A DNA stretch of 64,000 nt from Flavobacterium sp. 90 (GCF_004339525.1 NZ_SMGE01000001.1:1798001-1862000), one strand, 5' to 3'. Positions 13,311-22,613 are shown, counted from the stretch's first letter. Numbers and translations: made by a program. The notes: generated from the letters alone by a model not told the origin.

Positions 13311-13363
13311 AAAAAAGCCATCCACAAAAGTGGAAAGCTTTTCATTGGTCTAACTACTAAACC
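13311..13363 (-). pseudogene. Possible tRNA-Asp fragment with its terminator
   Basis: On the minus strand, GGTTTAGTAGTTAGACC resembles the first bases of the nearby tRNA-Asp (GGTTTGGTAGTT). It is followed by a stem AAAAGC..CCAC/GTGG..GCTTTT and a T run. This looks like the remains of a further tRNA unit, but the match is short. Confidence 0.25.
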
Positions 13364-13424
13364 AGCTACGAGTTACAAAGTCGTAGCAAAACAACACAAC
13401 TAATCTTAGATACCGTATTTGGGC

Positions 13425-13454
13425 AAAAAAGCCTTTCCGTTAAGAAAGGCTTTT
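13425..13454 (-). terminator. Intrinsic terminator of tRNA-Asp (right copy)
   Basis: Same stem AAGCCTTTC/GAAAGGCTT with a T run on the minus strand as at 4567-4594, again just beyond the tRNA 3' end. Confidence 0.85.
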
Positions 13455-13464
13455 CCCAATATTG

Positions 13465-13538
13465 CGGTCTGGACGGGACTCGAACCCGCGACCCCATGCG
13501 TGACAGGCATGTATTCTAACCAACTGAACTACCAAACC
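13465..13538 (-). tRNA. tRNA-Asp (GTC), right copy
   Basis: 74 bases, identical to 4607-4680, anticodon GTC. With its terminator it repeats the left unit exactly, in the same orientation, on the other side of the rRNA operon. Confidence 0.97.
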
Positions 13539-13624
13539 TCTGCGTTATTGCGGTTGCAAAGATAGTACAGAATTTCATTTCTGCAAGTGTTTTGCTAAAA
13601 AAAATTAAATATATTTTTAAATTA

Positions 13625-14551
13625 TTAGCCAAAGTTTTGTTTTTCAACTAAATATGTAGTCAATATTTTTTCGAAATTATCTCCCACATTCACCGGCACG
13701 TACTTAATTTGGTTCTTTGCACAAGTCAAAGACAGTTTTTTAAAGTACTCTTCTGCTCTTTTTTCGTATTCGACTTTTACATTATCGGCAAAAATCGATA
13801 CTTCTTCACCTGATTCTAAGTCAATAAACTTTCGAGGCGCATTATCAAAGTCAAATTTAAGCTCCGTTTTATCGTCTACAACATGAAATAAAACGACTTT
13901 ATGTTTATTGTGTTTTAAATGCTGCAAAGCATTAAACAACTTTTCATCATCTTCTGACTGAAACATATCTGTAAATATGATAATCATCGAACGACGATGC
14001 ATTTTCTCTGCGATTTGATGCAAATACGTAATTGTGTCCGTTGTTTTCTTGACTTTTGGCTGCTCTAATAATTGCTCTAATTTATTGAGCAACATTCTAT
14101 GATGACGATCACTTCCTTTTTCGGGAGCATAATATTCGTAACTATCTGAGAAAACACTTAAACCTACCGCATCGCGCTGTTTCTTTAAGATATTCATCAA
14201 AACTGCAGATGCTAAAACCGCAAAACCAATCTTCTTTTCATAAAAAGGCTGACCGAATTTTAATTCCGGATAATGCATCGACGACGAGTTATCAACAATA
14301 AGATGGCAGCGCAAATTGGTTTCTTCCTCATAACGTTTGGTATACAAACGATCTGTTTTTGCAAATAACTTCCAATCAATATGTTTGGTGCTTTCACCTG
14401 CATTATAAACTTTATGCTCGGCAAATTCAGCCGAAAATCCATGAAACGGACTCTTATGCATTCCAGATATAAAACCTTCTACTACCTGATTTGCCAGCAT
14501 TTCGAGATGCTGAAAACTGGAGACTTTCTCTATTTCCGATTCAATTTTCAT
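13625..14551 (-). CDS. DUF58 / von Willebrand A-like protein
   Basis: A 308-residue cytoplasmic protein of the DUF58 family. Near residue 40 is the family motif region HKVYNAGESTKHIDWKLFAK. Near residue 87 the metal-ion-dependent adhesion motif DNSSS (DxSxS) begins a von Willebrand A-like fold, which ends in VPVNVGDNFEKIL. DUF58 proteins usually work with MoxR ATPases in protein assembly or envelope maturation, but no moxR gene lies here. Its start overlaps the stop of the upstream M1 aminopeptidase gene by four bases (ATGA), so the two are translationally coupled. Confidence 0.88.
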   Translation of the reverse strand: MKIESEIEKVSSFQHLEMLANQVVEGFISGMHKSPFHGFSAEFAEHKVYNAGESTKHIDWKLFAKTDRLYTKRYEEETNLRCHLIVDNSSSMHYPELKFGQPFYEKKIGFAVLASAVLMNILKKQRDAVGLSVFSDSYEYYAPEKGSDRHHRMLLNKLEQLLEQPKVKKTTDTITYLHQIAEKMHRRSMIIIFTDMFQSEDDEKLFNALQHLKHNKHKVVLFHVVDDKTELKFDFDNAPRKFIDLESGEEVSIFADNVKVEYEKRAEEYFKKLSLTCAKNQIKYVPVNVGDNFEKILTTYLVEKQNFG

Positions 14552-17124
14552 TCGGTTTCTTTTTTAATATTTTGTGCGCGGTACAATCCGTCCGTCGCCT
14601 GCAACAATTTCCTTTTCAGAATTGGACTAAAATTAGGGTTTTCTTTTAAGAATCGCTGCACTTCATCAAAAGCATATTTCGATGAATATTTTCCAACAGT
14701 ATTACTCAACCAATCTTTTGGAAAGAAAATATCTCCCGTGCGCTGAATTTCATTCACCAAATCTAATGAAAATCTAATATACTTTTGAGCACTTTCCTGA
14801 CGCAACGGATGATGAAAATTAGCCAAACCTACAGAAACCCACGCTTCTTTTTCTCGGTTTTTGTCTTCTTTTAAAGATTCCATAAACACATTTCGAACCA
14901 ATTCGTCTTTTGATAAAGAAGGAAGTAAAAACTCAAATCGCTTTTGTTTGTCCGGATTCGTGATTGTTGTTCTGGTTTTATTCAAGATTTCATCTGCTTC
15001 TTCATGTTTGAATATTGCCAAATTCATTGCGATATTGGTATAATCATCTTCATTTAATTTTAAACCAGGAACCGAAATTTCTTTATTCCAAATTTGATAT
15101 AATTTGGCTTTCGCCGAATCTGAATACGCAATTGAACTGAATAAATTAAACAAAGTCTTTTTTATATTGCTCGACAAATTGGCTTGTAAACGTTCGTACA
15201 AAACATCTTCAAGTTGTTTCTGCGCTTTGAGTTGTTGCTTTTCTGTTAGGAATTTCCAAAAAAGGGCATTTGTCTGATTCGTAATTATTTTTAAAACCAA
15301 CTCATTTTGCTCAAGCTGAATTCCTTTTATAAAACAATCTAACGCTTTGCTTGGCGAAATATTTCCGTTTAAAGTGTTTTCATAAAGATTGCTATAACTC
15401 GACGCTCTTGCAACCTCATCTTTCAAAGTTGAAATAGCATTTAAATTATTCCCGTCAAGCGGAAAAACTCCATATCCGAAACCATTGTAATTGTAAACAA
15501 TGCTTTGTGGTTTTGGGTGCCTGATTACCTCTTTCAGAATTGTCATTTTATCTTTTATATTAACCTCAACAATCTTAACATTATCCGGATAAATCAAACC
15601 AATCTGAAAGACCTGAGGCCAGATATTATCTGACTTATCTTCTGCTTTTTGCTGAATTTCAAAAGCTGAAATTCGGTTTTGAGCATCATATTTTATTTGA
15701 TCTGTAAAAATGGCTCTTCCAGATTTGTTTACCCAAACTTTGCTCCATTTTTGCATGTCTAGCGGAGTTTCAGCGTCTAGAATTTCAACTAAATTATTCC
15801 AATCGGCATTATCGTTGGCATATTTTTTAATGTATTTTTCGATTCCTTTCTGGAAAGCTTCTTTTCCCATCGAAGCTTCTAACTGACGCATCATTATTGG
15901 CGCTTTATTATAAATAATAGCTCCATAAAGCGAACCTGCATCTTTCAAATTAGCTAAATTTTGCTTTATCGGATGTGTTCCTAACGAACGATCTTCTGCG
16001 TAAGCGCTTGCATAATGTGCCGAGAAAAACTGTAAATTATGATTGATTTTCGGGAAAATTGGATTCATAATTTTGTCTGCCATAAAGTTCGCAAACACTT
16101 CTTTCATCCAGACATCATCAAACCATTTCATGGTCACCAAATCGCCAAACCACATGTGCGAAGTTTCATGTGCAATTAGTTTCGCACGATCTAATTTCTC
16201 GCTGTCGGTTGCACTATTATCCAAGAACAAAGTCGATTCTCTATACTGAATCGCGCCTACATGTTCCATTCCGCCATATTGAAAAACGGGAATCGAAGCA
16301 AAATCTAACTTCTGAAAAGGGAATTTATAATTGGTATATTTTTCTAAAAAGTCTAATGATTGTTGGTGTAAACTAAAAATTGTATCTGTACTAACTTTTA
16401 TTTTCTGTTCGTTGTTTTCACGATACAACATCGTCATTTCTCGATTTCCTGGTTTCTGCGTAACGCTTTTAAATTTTCCTGCCAAAAACGAAAACAAATA
16501 AGTACTCATTTTGTCTGATTCGCCAAAAGTATACGCCGTAAAATCTCCTTTTTCTACTTTCTCTTTTACATCGGCTCCAGCCAAAACTGACCAATCTTTA
16601 GGAACCGTCAAACTCAATTTGTAAGTTCCTTTAATATCCGGCTGATCAAAACACGGAAACAATGTACTCGCGCGATCCGGAACTAATAAAGTATACAAGA
16701 AATCATCATTACGGTTTAAGGATAAATTTCCTGCTATAAAGGAAATGGTAATGGTATTTTTTCCCTGAATCAAATCTTTAGCAGAAATAACAATATGCCC
16801 TTTCTCATGAAGAATTGCAACACTTTTTCCGTTAATCTGAATAGATTTTATATTCTGAGTTTTCTCTTTAAAATCTAAATATAAAGGCTCGCTTAAATCA
16901 GAAATCATCAGGTTCAAAGCTAGATTTGAATTAATTTCCTGTTGTTTTTCTTTCGGAATTTCAAACGAAAGTCCGTAAGTTACATTAGAAATTTGATGTT
17001 TCCTAAAAATTGCCATTTGTTCTGAAACACCATTTTCTAAAACAAAATTTTCTTTTTGTTTCGATTGAGAAAAACCAATTGTAGTAAATGCAAGAACACA
17101 AAGAAAGCTGTAGAAAATTTTCAT
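14548..17124 (-). CDS. Exported M1-family zinc aminopeptidase
   Basis: An 858-residue protein starting MKIFYSFLCVLAF with a signal peptide ending near FSQ. An upstream Met would place 15 extra residues before the signal peptide, so I reject it. GGMEH, the M1 exopeptidase motif (usually GAMEN), is near residue 285. The zinc motif HETSH is near residue 320, with the third ligand Glu exactly 18 residues later (KEVFANF). The long C-terminal helical domain is typical of M1 enzymes. It probably trims N-terminal residues from peptides in the periplasm. It overlaps the DUF58 gene by four bases. Confidence 0.92.
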   Translation of the reverse strand: MKIFYSFLCVLAFTTIGFSQSKQKENFVLENGVSEQMAIFRKHQISNVTYGLSFEIPKEKQQEINSNLALNLMISDLSEPLYLDFKEKTQNIKSIQINGKSVAILHEKGHIVISAKDLIQGKNTITISFIAGNLSLNRNDDFLYTLLVPDRASTLFPCFDQPDIKGTYKLSLTVPKDWSVLAGADVKEKVEKGDFTAYTFGESDKMSTYLFSFLAGKFKSVTQKPGNREMTMLYRENNEQKIKVSTDTIFSLHQQSLDFLEKYTNYKFPFQKLDFASIPVFQYGGMEHVGAIQYRESTLFLDNSATDSEKLDRAKLIAHETSHMWFGDLVTMKWFDDVWMKEVFANFMADKIMNPIFPKINHNLQFFSAHYASAYAEDRSLGTHPIKQNLANLKDAGSLYGAIIYNKAPIMMRQLEASMGKEAFQKGIEKYIKKYANDNADWNNLVEILDAETPLDMQKWSKVWVNKSGRAIFTDQIKYDAQNRISAFEIQQKAEDKSDNIWPQVFQIGLIYPDNVKIVEVNIKDKMTILKEVIRHPKPQSIVYNYNGFGYGVFPLDGNNLNAISTLKDEVARASSYSNLYENTLNGNISPSKALDCFIKGIQLEQNELVLKIITNQTNALFWKFLTEKQQLKAQKQLEDVLYERLQANLSSNIKKTLFNLFSSIAYSDSAKAKLYQIWNKEISVPGLKLNEDDYTNIAMNLAIFKHEEADEILNKTRTTITNPDKQKRFEFLLPSLSKDELVRNVFMESLKEDKNREKEAWVSVGLANFHHPLRQESAQKYIRFSLDLVNEIQRTGDIFFPKDWLSNTVGKYSSKYAFDEVQRFLKENPNFSPILKRKLLQATDGLYRAQNIKKETE

Positions 17125-17184
17125 TTTTATAGGAATATATGATTCGTAAAAATAAAAAAAGTTTGCCACGAATTATTCTTTTTT

Positions 17185-17310
17185 GCCACAGATTAAAAGG
17201 ATTAAAATGATTTTTTTTAATCTGAGAGAATCATTTAATCTGTGGCAAGCTTTTTAAGCAATATCAAAATAAAAAATTCGTGTTAATTTGTGTAATTAGT
17301 GGCAAAAAAC
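17185..17310. repeat. Palindromic intergenic repeat, GCCACAGATTA/TAATCTGTGGC family
   Basis: GCCACAGATTAAAAGGATTA pairs with ATTTAATCTGTGGC, followed by AATTCGTGTTAATTTGTG and a GGCAAAA end. Relatives are at 21962-22165, 36485-36745, 38200-38340, 40055-40150 and 57390-57670. Confidence 0.75.
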
Positions 17311-17314
17311 AACA

Positions 17315-17345
17315 AAAAAGGTCCGACTTGCGCCAAACCTTTTCC
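17315..17345 (-). terminator. Probable terminator after the lipoprotein genes
   Basis: On the minus strand GGTTTGG and a CGGACC-type partner form an imperfect stem followed by six T. It lies 34 bases beyond the stop of the 17379-17708 gene. Confidence 0.6.
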
Positions 17346-17378
17346 AAACTTACTAATTCAAGCTATCCAAAAATGAAA

Positions 17379-17708
17379 TTATTCAGTTTGTTGAAATTTC
17401 AAAGCTGTATCCCATAAAGCAACTGTTAAAACAGGGTTTCCATCCGGAATGTTCACTATAAAAGAGTTTATATTACCTGTAACAGCTGGTTTTGAGCTAA
17501 AACCGGATTCAGAAAAAACAGAAGCTTTTTTCGTGACTGTAGTTTTCTGATAAAATCCTGATAACGCCATATAAGCGGTAAGAGGATTTTCTTTATTATA
17601 GGTAAATCGTTCTGCTTTGTTATCGTTACTATTATAAGAGATCATCACAAGTATAAGTATCAAAAATGTGAATATCAAAAGCGGTAAAAAAGGTTTTAGG
17701 GCTTTCAT
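17379..17708 (-). CDS. Shortened paralogue of the adjacent DUF4082-like lipoprotein
   Basis: 109 residues from the Met of MKALKPFLPLL, chosen because all three genes of this cluster share AAACCAAATTATTATGAAA-type sequence at their starts. Residues matching ENPL..Y.A.SGF.QK and TVTGKI line up with the 198-residue neighbour at 17774-18370. The copy then jumps from ALWD straight to a KFQQTE ending like the neighbour's FKQTE, missing about 75 residues. The lipobox Cys of the neighbour (TISCSG) is Tyr here (ISYNS). It is probably a decaying duplicate, or a small membrane-anchored form. Confidence 0.6.
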   Translation of the reverse strand: MKALKPFLPLLIFTFLILILVMISYNSNDNKAERFTYNKENPLTAYMALSGFYQKTTVTKKASVFSESGFSSKPAVTGNINSFIVNIPDGNPVLTVALWDTALKFQQTE

Positions 17709-17773
17709 AATAATTTGGTTTTGAAATTTATTAAACATATTATTTTGAGAAAATCAACTAGAAAAAAGAGCTG

Positions 17774-18370
17774 TTACTCTGTTTGTTTAAACAGAAAAGA
17801 AAAATCTCCCGCATAATAATCGTCCCTTTTGGTTGAAGGATAAACAGGGTCTGTTGCTGAATTTAACGAGTAAGCATAACCTGTAATTATAATATTTCCT
17901 GCCACAATAGGATAAGTTGTTGAAGATCCATCTGTTTTTGTTCGGGTAATCCAGTCATCACTATAAACTGATAAAAAATACTCTTTATCTTTAATAAGCT
18001 GAATAGGCAATATTGTTTTTTCGAAAGCCATATTTGCTACAGAAACAAACATTTTTTCTGAATGTATAACTGTTTTCGTTGATGCATCCCACAAAGTAAT
18101 TCTTAAAGCTGTATTGGTATCTGGCATTTTTGCAAAAACGGAAGTTATTTTGCCAGTAACTGTTGGCTTAAAACTAAAGCCAAACTCATAGAATCCTTCA
18201 TTTTTTGCATCTACTGCTTTTTGATTAAATCCTGAGGTTGCCAGATAAGAATCTAAAGGATTTTCGGCCACATAAGTAACCGGAGCTTTATTATCATTAT
18301 CATCACCGCTGCATGAAATCGTTAACAGCGCCACTAATAAAAGTGCCAAAATGGTTTTTAAAGTTTTCAT
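17774..18370 (-). CDS. Lipoprotein with DUF4082-like beta domain
   Basis: 198 residues with a lipoprotein signal (LLLVALLTISC, Cys at about 20) followed by Asp/Asn-rich sequence. The domain then runs ENPLDSYLATSGFNQ, FGFSFKPTVTGKITSVFAKM, RITLWDA and ends FKQTE, the pattern of DUF4082 carbohydrate-binding-like modules that usually decorate larger surface proteins. Here it stands alone. It is the middle gene of a three-gene set on the minus strand, opposite to the LytTR two-component system. Function unknown; likely on the outer face of a membrane. Confidence 0.72.
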   Translation of the reverse strand: MKTLKTILALLLVALLTISCSGDDNDNKAPVTYVAENPLDSYLATSGFNQKAVDAKNEGFYEFGFSFKPTVTGKITSVFAKMPDTNTALRITLWDASTKTVIHSEKMFVSVANMAFEKTILPIQLIKDKEYFLSVYSDDWITRTKTDGSSTTYPIVAGNIIITGYAYSLNSATDPVYPSTKRDDYYAGDFSFLFKQTE

Positions 18371-18431
18371 AATAAATTAATTAACGGATTACTTATTTGG
18401 TTTTAAATTCTTTGATTTTCTTTTAGAAAAA

Positions 18432-18977
18432 CTATTGTTGAATATTAAAATGTGCACAAACTTCTTCGTAACTCATTTTAGAATAATCTAATTTGGCTTC
18501 TTTTGATGTCGCAGCTGCAACGCCACCAGGAATCAAAATATAGCGCCAGCTAAGAGTTGTTGGAAGACCTACAGTTCCTACTCCTGAATGTGTAAAACGA
18601 AACAATTTGATTTTCTTTAGAGTAGAAATTGCCGTAATCGTATTAACAGTTCCACCTGCCAATGAAGTGTATGGCAATGTAAACGTTCCTGCTCCATAAG
18701 ACACATAAACCAATATGCTTCCTTTTGAAAGAATATCGTCAGACAATTCCGGTGCATTAATCGTTGTAGACATTCCTGAAGTTCCATCTACTGTTTCTGC
18801 AGCTGCAGTTGGCGCGGTCAACCATGCGCTATAAATAACATTTGCCGTTCCTGTTGCTCCCGCCGGACCTGTTTGCCCAACAGCTCCATCGATTCCGTTT
18901 GTTCCGTCATCGCTACTGCATGAAGTTGTAAAAATGGCAACTAATAAAATGGCAAAAATGGTTTTGGTAATTTTCAT
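18432..18977 (-). CDS. Lipoprotein with short collagen-like repeat
   Basis: 181 residues with lipobox LVAIFTTSC, then a collagen-like Gly-X-Y run (GTNGIDGAVGQTGPAGATG, about 26-44), then a beta-rich domain and a C-terminal DYSKMSYEEVCAHFNIQQ segment. Collagen-like lipoproteins of this layout are frequent in flavobacteria, from memory; no enzymatic motif is visible. It is the first gene of the set, 61 bases upstream of the DUF4082-like gene and 205 bases from the divergent response regulator. Confidence 0.7.
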   Translation of the reverse strand: MKITKTIFAILLVAIFTTSCSSDDGTNGIDGAVGQTGPAGATGTANVIYSAWLTAPTAAAETVDGTSGMSTTINAPELSDDILSKGSILVYVSYGAGTFTLPYTSLAGGTVNTITAISTLKKIKLFRFTHSGVGTVGLPTTLSWRYILIPGGVAAATSKEAKLDYSKMSYEEVCAHFNIQQ

Positions 18978-19182
18978 AATAATTTGGTTTTAATAATTCA
19001 TTAAATGATTAGTTTTTAATTCAATAGCGTTATTTTTGTAAAAGCCAAAATGATAGTAACAGAACGTTTCTTTTGTCTGAAGGCTTAATTACAAAACAAA
19101 TTTGCAAGATTAAAACGGGCAGAAAAACCACCAATAGACAAACAACATTTTAAATAGACAGACAACTATAAAACCGAATCAA

Positions 19183-19890
19183 ATGATCAAAAAATATACT
19201 TGTATCATTATAGACGATGACGAAATTGACAGACTTACGGTGTTATCGTTTGCCAAAAAATTTCCGGTTTTGGATATTTTAGGTGTTTTTGAATCGGCAG
19301 AAGATGCGCTTTTATTTATCGAAAAAGAAAAGATCGATATTTTGTTTCTGGATATTGATATGCCAGGTTTAAACGGAATCGAATTCAGAAAACAAGCCTT
19401 AGAAATTCCGGTTTGTATTTTTATAACAGCACATCCTGAACATGCCGTAGAAAGTTTTGAAATAGAAACACTCGATTTTATCGTAAAACCTTTAAAACTC
19501 GATCGATTTGCACAAACTATAAGCCGAATCGAAGAGTTTATGGAAATTAAATTAAAAGCCTCACTTTTTGAAGCAAGCATTGGCGGCGACACCATTTATA
19601 TAAAAGAAGGTCACGATCAGACGAAAGTCAAACTACACGAAATTTTATACCTTGAAGCTCTAAAAGATTATACCTTAATTATTACAGAAAAAAAAAGACA
19701 TTGCGTTTTATCGAGTATTGGCAATCTTTTGAAAGAAGATCATTTTCAGTCTTTTATTCGAATTCACAGAAGTTTTGCGGTTCAGAAGCAATTCATTCAG
19801 AAAATAAATTCGACCGAAATTCTTCTAAACAACAATATTACTATTCCCGTTGGCAGAAGCTATAAAGAAAATCTAAATCTGTTCTCATGA
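19183..19890 (+). CDS. LytTR-family response regulator
   Basis: 235 residues. The N-terminal receiver domain has acidic residues at DDDE (about 10-13), the phosphoacceptor Asp in FLDIDMPGLNG (about 57) and Lys in IVKPLKL (about 104). The C-terminal LytTR DNA-binding domain (about 135-235) includes EILYLEALKDYTLI and FIRIHRSFAV. It should bind direct repeats in promoters on a signal from the kinase encoded next, with which it overlaps by four bases. The divergent small-lipoprotein genes are plausible targets (inference). Confidence 0.92.
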   Translation: MIKKYTCIIIDDDEIDRLTVLSFAKKFPVLDILGVFESAEDALLFIEKEKIDILFLDIDMPGLNGIEFRKQALEIPVCIFITAHPEHAVESFEIETLDFIVKPLKLDRFAQTISRIEEFMEIKLKASLFEASIGGDTIYIKEGHDQTKVKLHEILYLEALKDYTLIITEKKRHCVLSSIGNLLKEDHFQSFIRIHRSFAVQKQFIQKINSTEILLNNNITIPVGRSYKENLNLFS

Positions 19891-21980
19891 AAAAAATTGG
19901 GTTCTTGTTTTTGTTTTTCATCAACTTAACTGTTTTCGCACAGCAGGAACCTAATTTAGCTCGGTATCAAAACCCAGATGAAAGACTAAAAATCTGGCTT
20001 AAATATGCGAATGAAATTATTGATTTAGAAGATTATGCGAAACTCTTAGGTGTTGCCGAAAAAGGAATTAATATTTCTAAAAACAATCCTGCTTATTTGA
20101 GCAGGTTTTATCTTTATAAAGGCCTGGCATATGAATTCAGTAATAACCAATATCAAAAAGCAGTCGTAAATTATGAGCTTTCGCTAAAATATGCCAAAAG
20201 CGTTAAACATCTTAAAAACGAAACCTCGGCTCTAATGCGCCTTAACTATATTTATTATTCTCTTAATGAAACAGCCAAAAGAAAAAATCTAATACAATAT
20301 ATAAAAAAGGTTCTCGATACAACGAAAAATACCTATACACAATCTGTTCTAAACGGAAGCCTTGGAGAATATTATCTTGATTATTCTCAATATGAAAATT
20401 TCATCGGATATCAGTTAAAAGCGATAACGTATAAAAAATTGCTCCCAAAAAGCATTTCAAATACAGAAAACATTGGAGTTTCATACAGCCAGATTGCCAG
20501 CGCATATATTAAGATGAAGCAATTTGATAAAGCAATTGAATACTTAAACGATGCCAAACCTTATATAAAGACCTCTCCTTATATCAGTGCTTTTTCCTGT
20601 AATTATTATATGCAGTGTTTTGTAGCAGAAAACAAACCGGACAGCGTTCAAAAATATTACAGGTTGATTTATACACTTCCCTCTGTAAAAGATTCGTTAT
20701 TTCTTAATTTGAGCTTCGCCAACCGAAGTATGGCAGATTATTATGTTGGTAAACATCAAATAAATAGAGCTTATAATTATGCTGTAAAAGCCGTTTTACT
20801 CGGAAAAAAATCAAATGACGAAGATATTATTATGGAAGCCAATACCATAATGGGAAACGTTTTATATCAAAAAGGTGAATATAAAAAGGCAATCGAAACC
20901 TTAAAGAAAGCTTCAACAAATGCCCTAAATTATGATAAAGAATCGTTTGTAAGTATCAATAAGAAACTATCTCAAAGTTATGCGGCACTAGGACTTTGGA
21001 AAGAAGCTTATCGTTACAACGACATTTATACTAAATCTAATGACGAAATGATGCAAGAATCGGCTAAACAAAGTATTGCCAATGCCGAAGCCCGTTATCA
21101 AAACAAAACCAAAGGACAAGAAATAAAAAGTCTTTCGGCTCAAAATACCATTAAAAACATTCAGATTGTCGAAGCCAAAAAACAACGTATCTTTTTAATT
21201 TTGGGATTAATTTTGGTTGCAATCATTGGGTTATTATTGTTCAGACAAAACCAAAACAGAAAGAAAACCAATCAAAAATTGCAGCTTTTAAATCAAGAAC
21301 TTGACGAAGCTAATAAAATAAAAGCCCGATTCTTTGGTATTTTAAATCATGATTTGCGAAGTCCTGTTTCGAATTTAATTCACTTTTTACATCTTCAAAA
21401 AGAAAATCCCGAACTTATTGATGAAGCAACTGCTTTGCGCATGCAAACAAAAGTTATCTCAGGAGCCGAAAATTTATTATCCTCAATGGAAGATATTTTG
21501 TTGTGGAGCAAAAGCCAGATGGAAAATTTCAAACCTCATTTTAAAGAAATTCCAATAGCTACAATATTCGAAGAAATGAAGAATCATTTTTCAAGTGTAG
21601 AAAACATCGAAATTTTATTCGAAAATCCTCAAAATATTATTCTGAATACTGATGAAAATTACCTAAAAACCATTATCCGAAACTTAACCGGAAATGCCAT
21701 CAAAGCACTTGATAAAACCCAAAACGGCAAAATAATCTGGAAAGCCTGGCAGGAAAATAATCAAACGTATCTTTCGATTACAGACAATGGTCCGGGCGGA
21801 ACTCAGGAACAATTTAAAGCTTTATACGACGATTCAGAAGTTATAGGAATCAAATCCGGTTTGGGATTGCATTTGATTCGGGATTTGGCTACAGCCATAA
21901 ATTGCAAAATCGAAATCCAATCAAAACCAGATTCAGGAACGACTTTTTTCTTAAAGTTTGCCACGAATTGCACGAATTAG
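19887..21980 (+). CDS. Sensor histidine kinase with TPR sensor region
   Basis: 697 residues. Signal peptide ends TVFAQQ (about 19), then tetratricopeptide repeats to about residue 390 (for example KAIEYLNDAKPYI, GEYKKAIETLKKAS), a coiled coil, and one membrane segment near 433-452. The kinase core has the H box FFGILNHDLRSPVSNL, an N box NLTGNAIKAL, G1 ITDNGPGG and G2 SGLGLHLIRDL. The kinase uses a HisKA-type H box rather than the LytS type, although its partner is LytTR. The TPR region would sense a periplasmic protein or peptide. Translational coupling (ATGA) fixes the partnership. Confidence 0.92.
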   Translation: MKKIGFLFLFFINLTVFAQQEPNLARYQNPDERLKIWLKYANEIIDLEDYAKLLGVAEKGINISKNNPAYLSRFYLYKGLAYEFSNNQYQKAVVNYELSLKYAKSVKHLKNETSALMRLNYIYYSLNETAKRKNLIQYIKKVLDTTKNTYTQSVLNGSLGEYYLDYSQYENFIGYQLKAITYKKLLPKSISNTENIGVSYSQIASAYIKMKQFDKAIEYLNDAKPYIKTSPYISAFSCNYYMQCFVAENKPDSVQKYYRLIYTLPSVKDSLFLNLSFANRSMADYYVGKHQINRAYNYAVKAVLLGKKSNDEDIIMEANTIMGNVLYQKGEYKKAIETLKKASTNALNYDKESFVSINKKLSQSYAALGLWKEAYRYNDIYTKSNDEMMQESAKQSIANAEARYQNKTKGQEIKSLSAQNTIKNIQIVEAKKQRIFLILGLILVAIIGLLLFRQNQNRKKTNQKLQLLNQELDEANKIKARFFGILNHDLRSPVSNLIHFLHLQKENPELIDEATALRMQTKVISGAENLLSSMEDILLWSKSQMENFKPHFKEIPIATIFEEMKNHFSSVENIEILFENPQNIILNTDENYLKTIIRNLTGNAIKALDKTQNGKIIWKAWQENNQTYLSITDNGPGGTQEQFKALYDDSEVIGIKSGLGLHLIRDLATAINCKIEIQSKPDSGTTFFLKFATNCTN

Positions 21981-22165
21981 CACGAATTATTTATTTGATA
22001 ATGTTGACAAAATAGTTTGCTACAGATTAAAATGATTTTCACAGATTAAAAAAATCCTTTTTAATTCTTTTAATCTGTGGCAAAAAAATTAAACCCCATT
22101 TTAATTCGTGAAATTGAATTTTGAGTTTAAAATAATTAGTGCTAATTCGTGAAATTCGTGGCAAA
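21962..22165. repeat. Palindromic repeats, GCCACGAATT and ACAGATTA types
   Basis: GCCACGAATTGCACGAATTA at the left pairs with TAATTCGTGAAATTCGTGGC at the right, enclosing ACAGATTAAAATGATT and TTTTAATCTGTGGC. The left end overlaps the kinase stop, so the last codons lie in the repeat. Confidence 0.75.
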
Positions 22166-22179
22166 AAACCTTTAAACAT

Positions 22180-22209
22180 AAAAAAGGCTTGACTTTCGCC
22201 AAACCTCTT
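22180..22209 (-). terminator. Terminator of trxA
   Basis: On the minus strand AGGTTTGGC and a CAAGCCT partner form a short stem followed by six T, 24 bases after the thioredoxin stop. Confidence 0.7.
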
Positions 22210-22232
22210 TTATATAAATCATAATCTTACTA

Positions 22233-22550
22233 TTACAACAAAGCGTCTAAACTATCTGCGTAGGTTTGTTTCGGAGCAACTCCTACTTGTTTTCCTACTA
22301 CTTCACCGTTATGAAAAACCAAAACGGTTGGTATGTTACGCACACCATATTTTGCAGCGAATTCTTGGTTTGCATCTACATCTACTTTACCAACAACTAC
22401 TTTACCTGCGTACTCTTCGCTGATTTGGTCAATGATTGGACCAACCATTCTACAAGGACCACACCATGCTGCCCAAAAATCTACCATTACTGGTTTATCT
22501 GATTTCAAAACTACTTCATCAAAAGTAGCATCTGTTATTGCTAATGCCAT
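22233..22550 (-). CDS. trxA: Thioredoxin
   Basis: 105 residues with the active site AAWCGPCRMVGP (about 29-39), the conserved FWA before it, the buried Asp in PVMVDFWAAW, the cis-Pro region NIPTVLVFHNGE and the KQVGVAP loop. It is a cytoplasmic dithiol reductant for ribonucleotide reductase and other enzymes. Length is exactly that of bacterial thioredoxin 1. It stands alone between its own terminator and a 5'-leader hairpin. Confidence 0.97.
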   Translation of the reverse strand: MALAITDATFDEVVLKSDKPVMVDFWAAWCGPCRMVGPIIDQISEEYAGKVVVGKVDVDANQEFAAKYGVRNIPTVLVFHNGEVVGKQVGVAPKQTYADSLDALL

Positions 22551-22574
22551 AATTTCTTATCTTTTTAAAATTAT

Positions 22575-22613
22575 AGTTTGAATTGTTACGCTTCAAACTA
22601 GAGTACAAATTTA
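22575..22613 (-). promoter_or_regulatory. trxA promoter element and leader hairpin
   Basis: On the minus strand TAAATTTG (22606-22613) fits the -7 box TAnnTTTG, although no good TTG lies 19-21 bases upstream. Between it and the gene AGTTTGAA and TTCAAACT (22575-22582, 22592-22599) form a perfect eight-base stem in the leader. Confidence 0.5.

Noticed and set aside
13311..13363. A functional third tRNA-Asp gene
   Set aside because: Only the first dozen bases resemble the tRNA; no anticodon or T arm remains.
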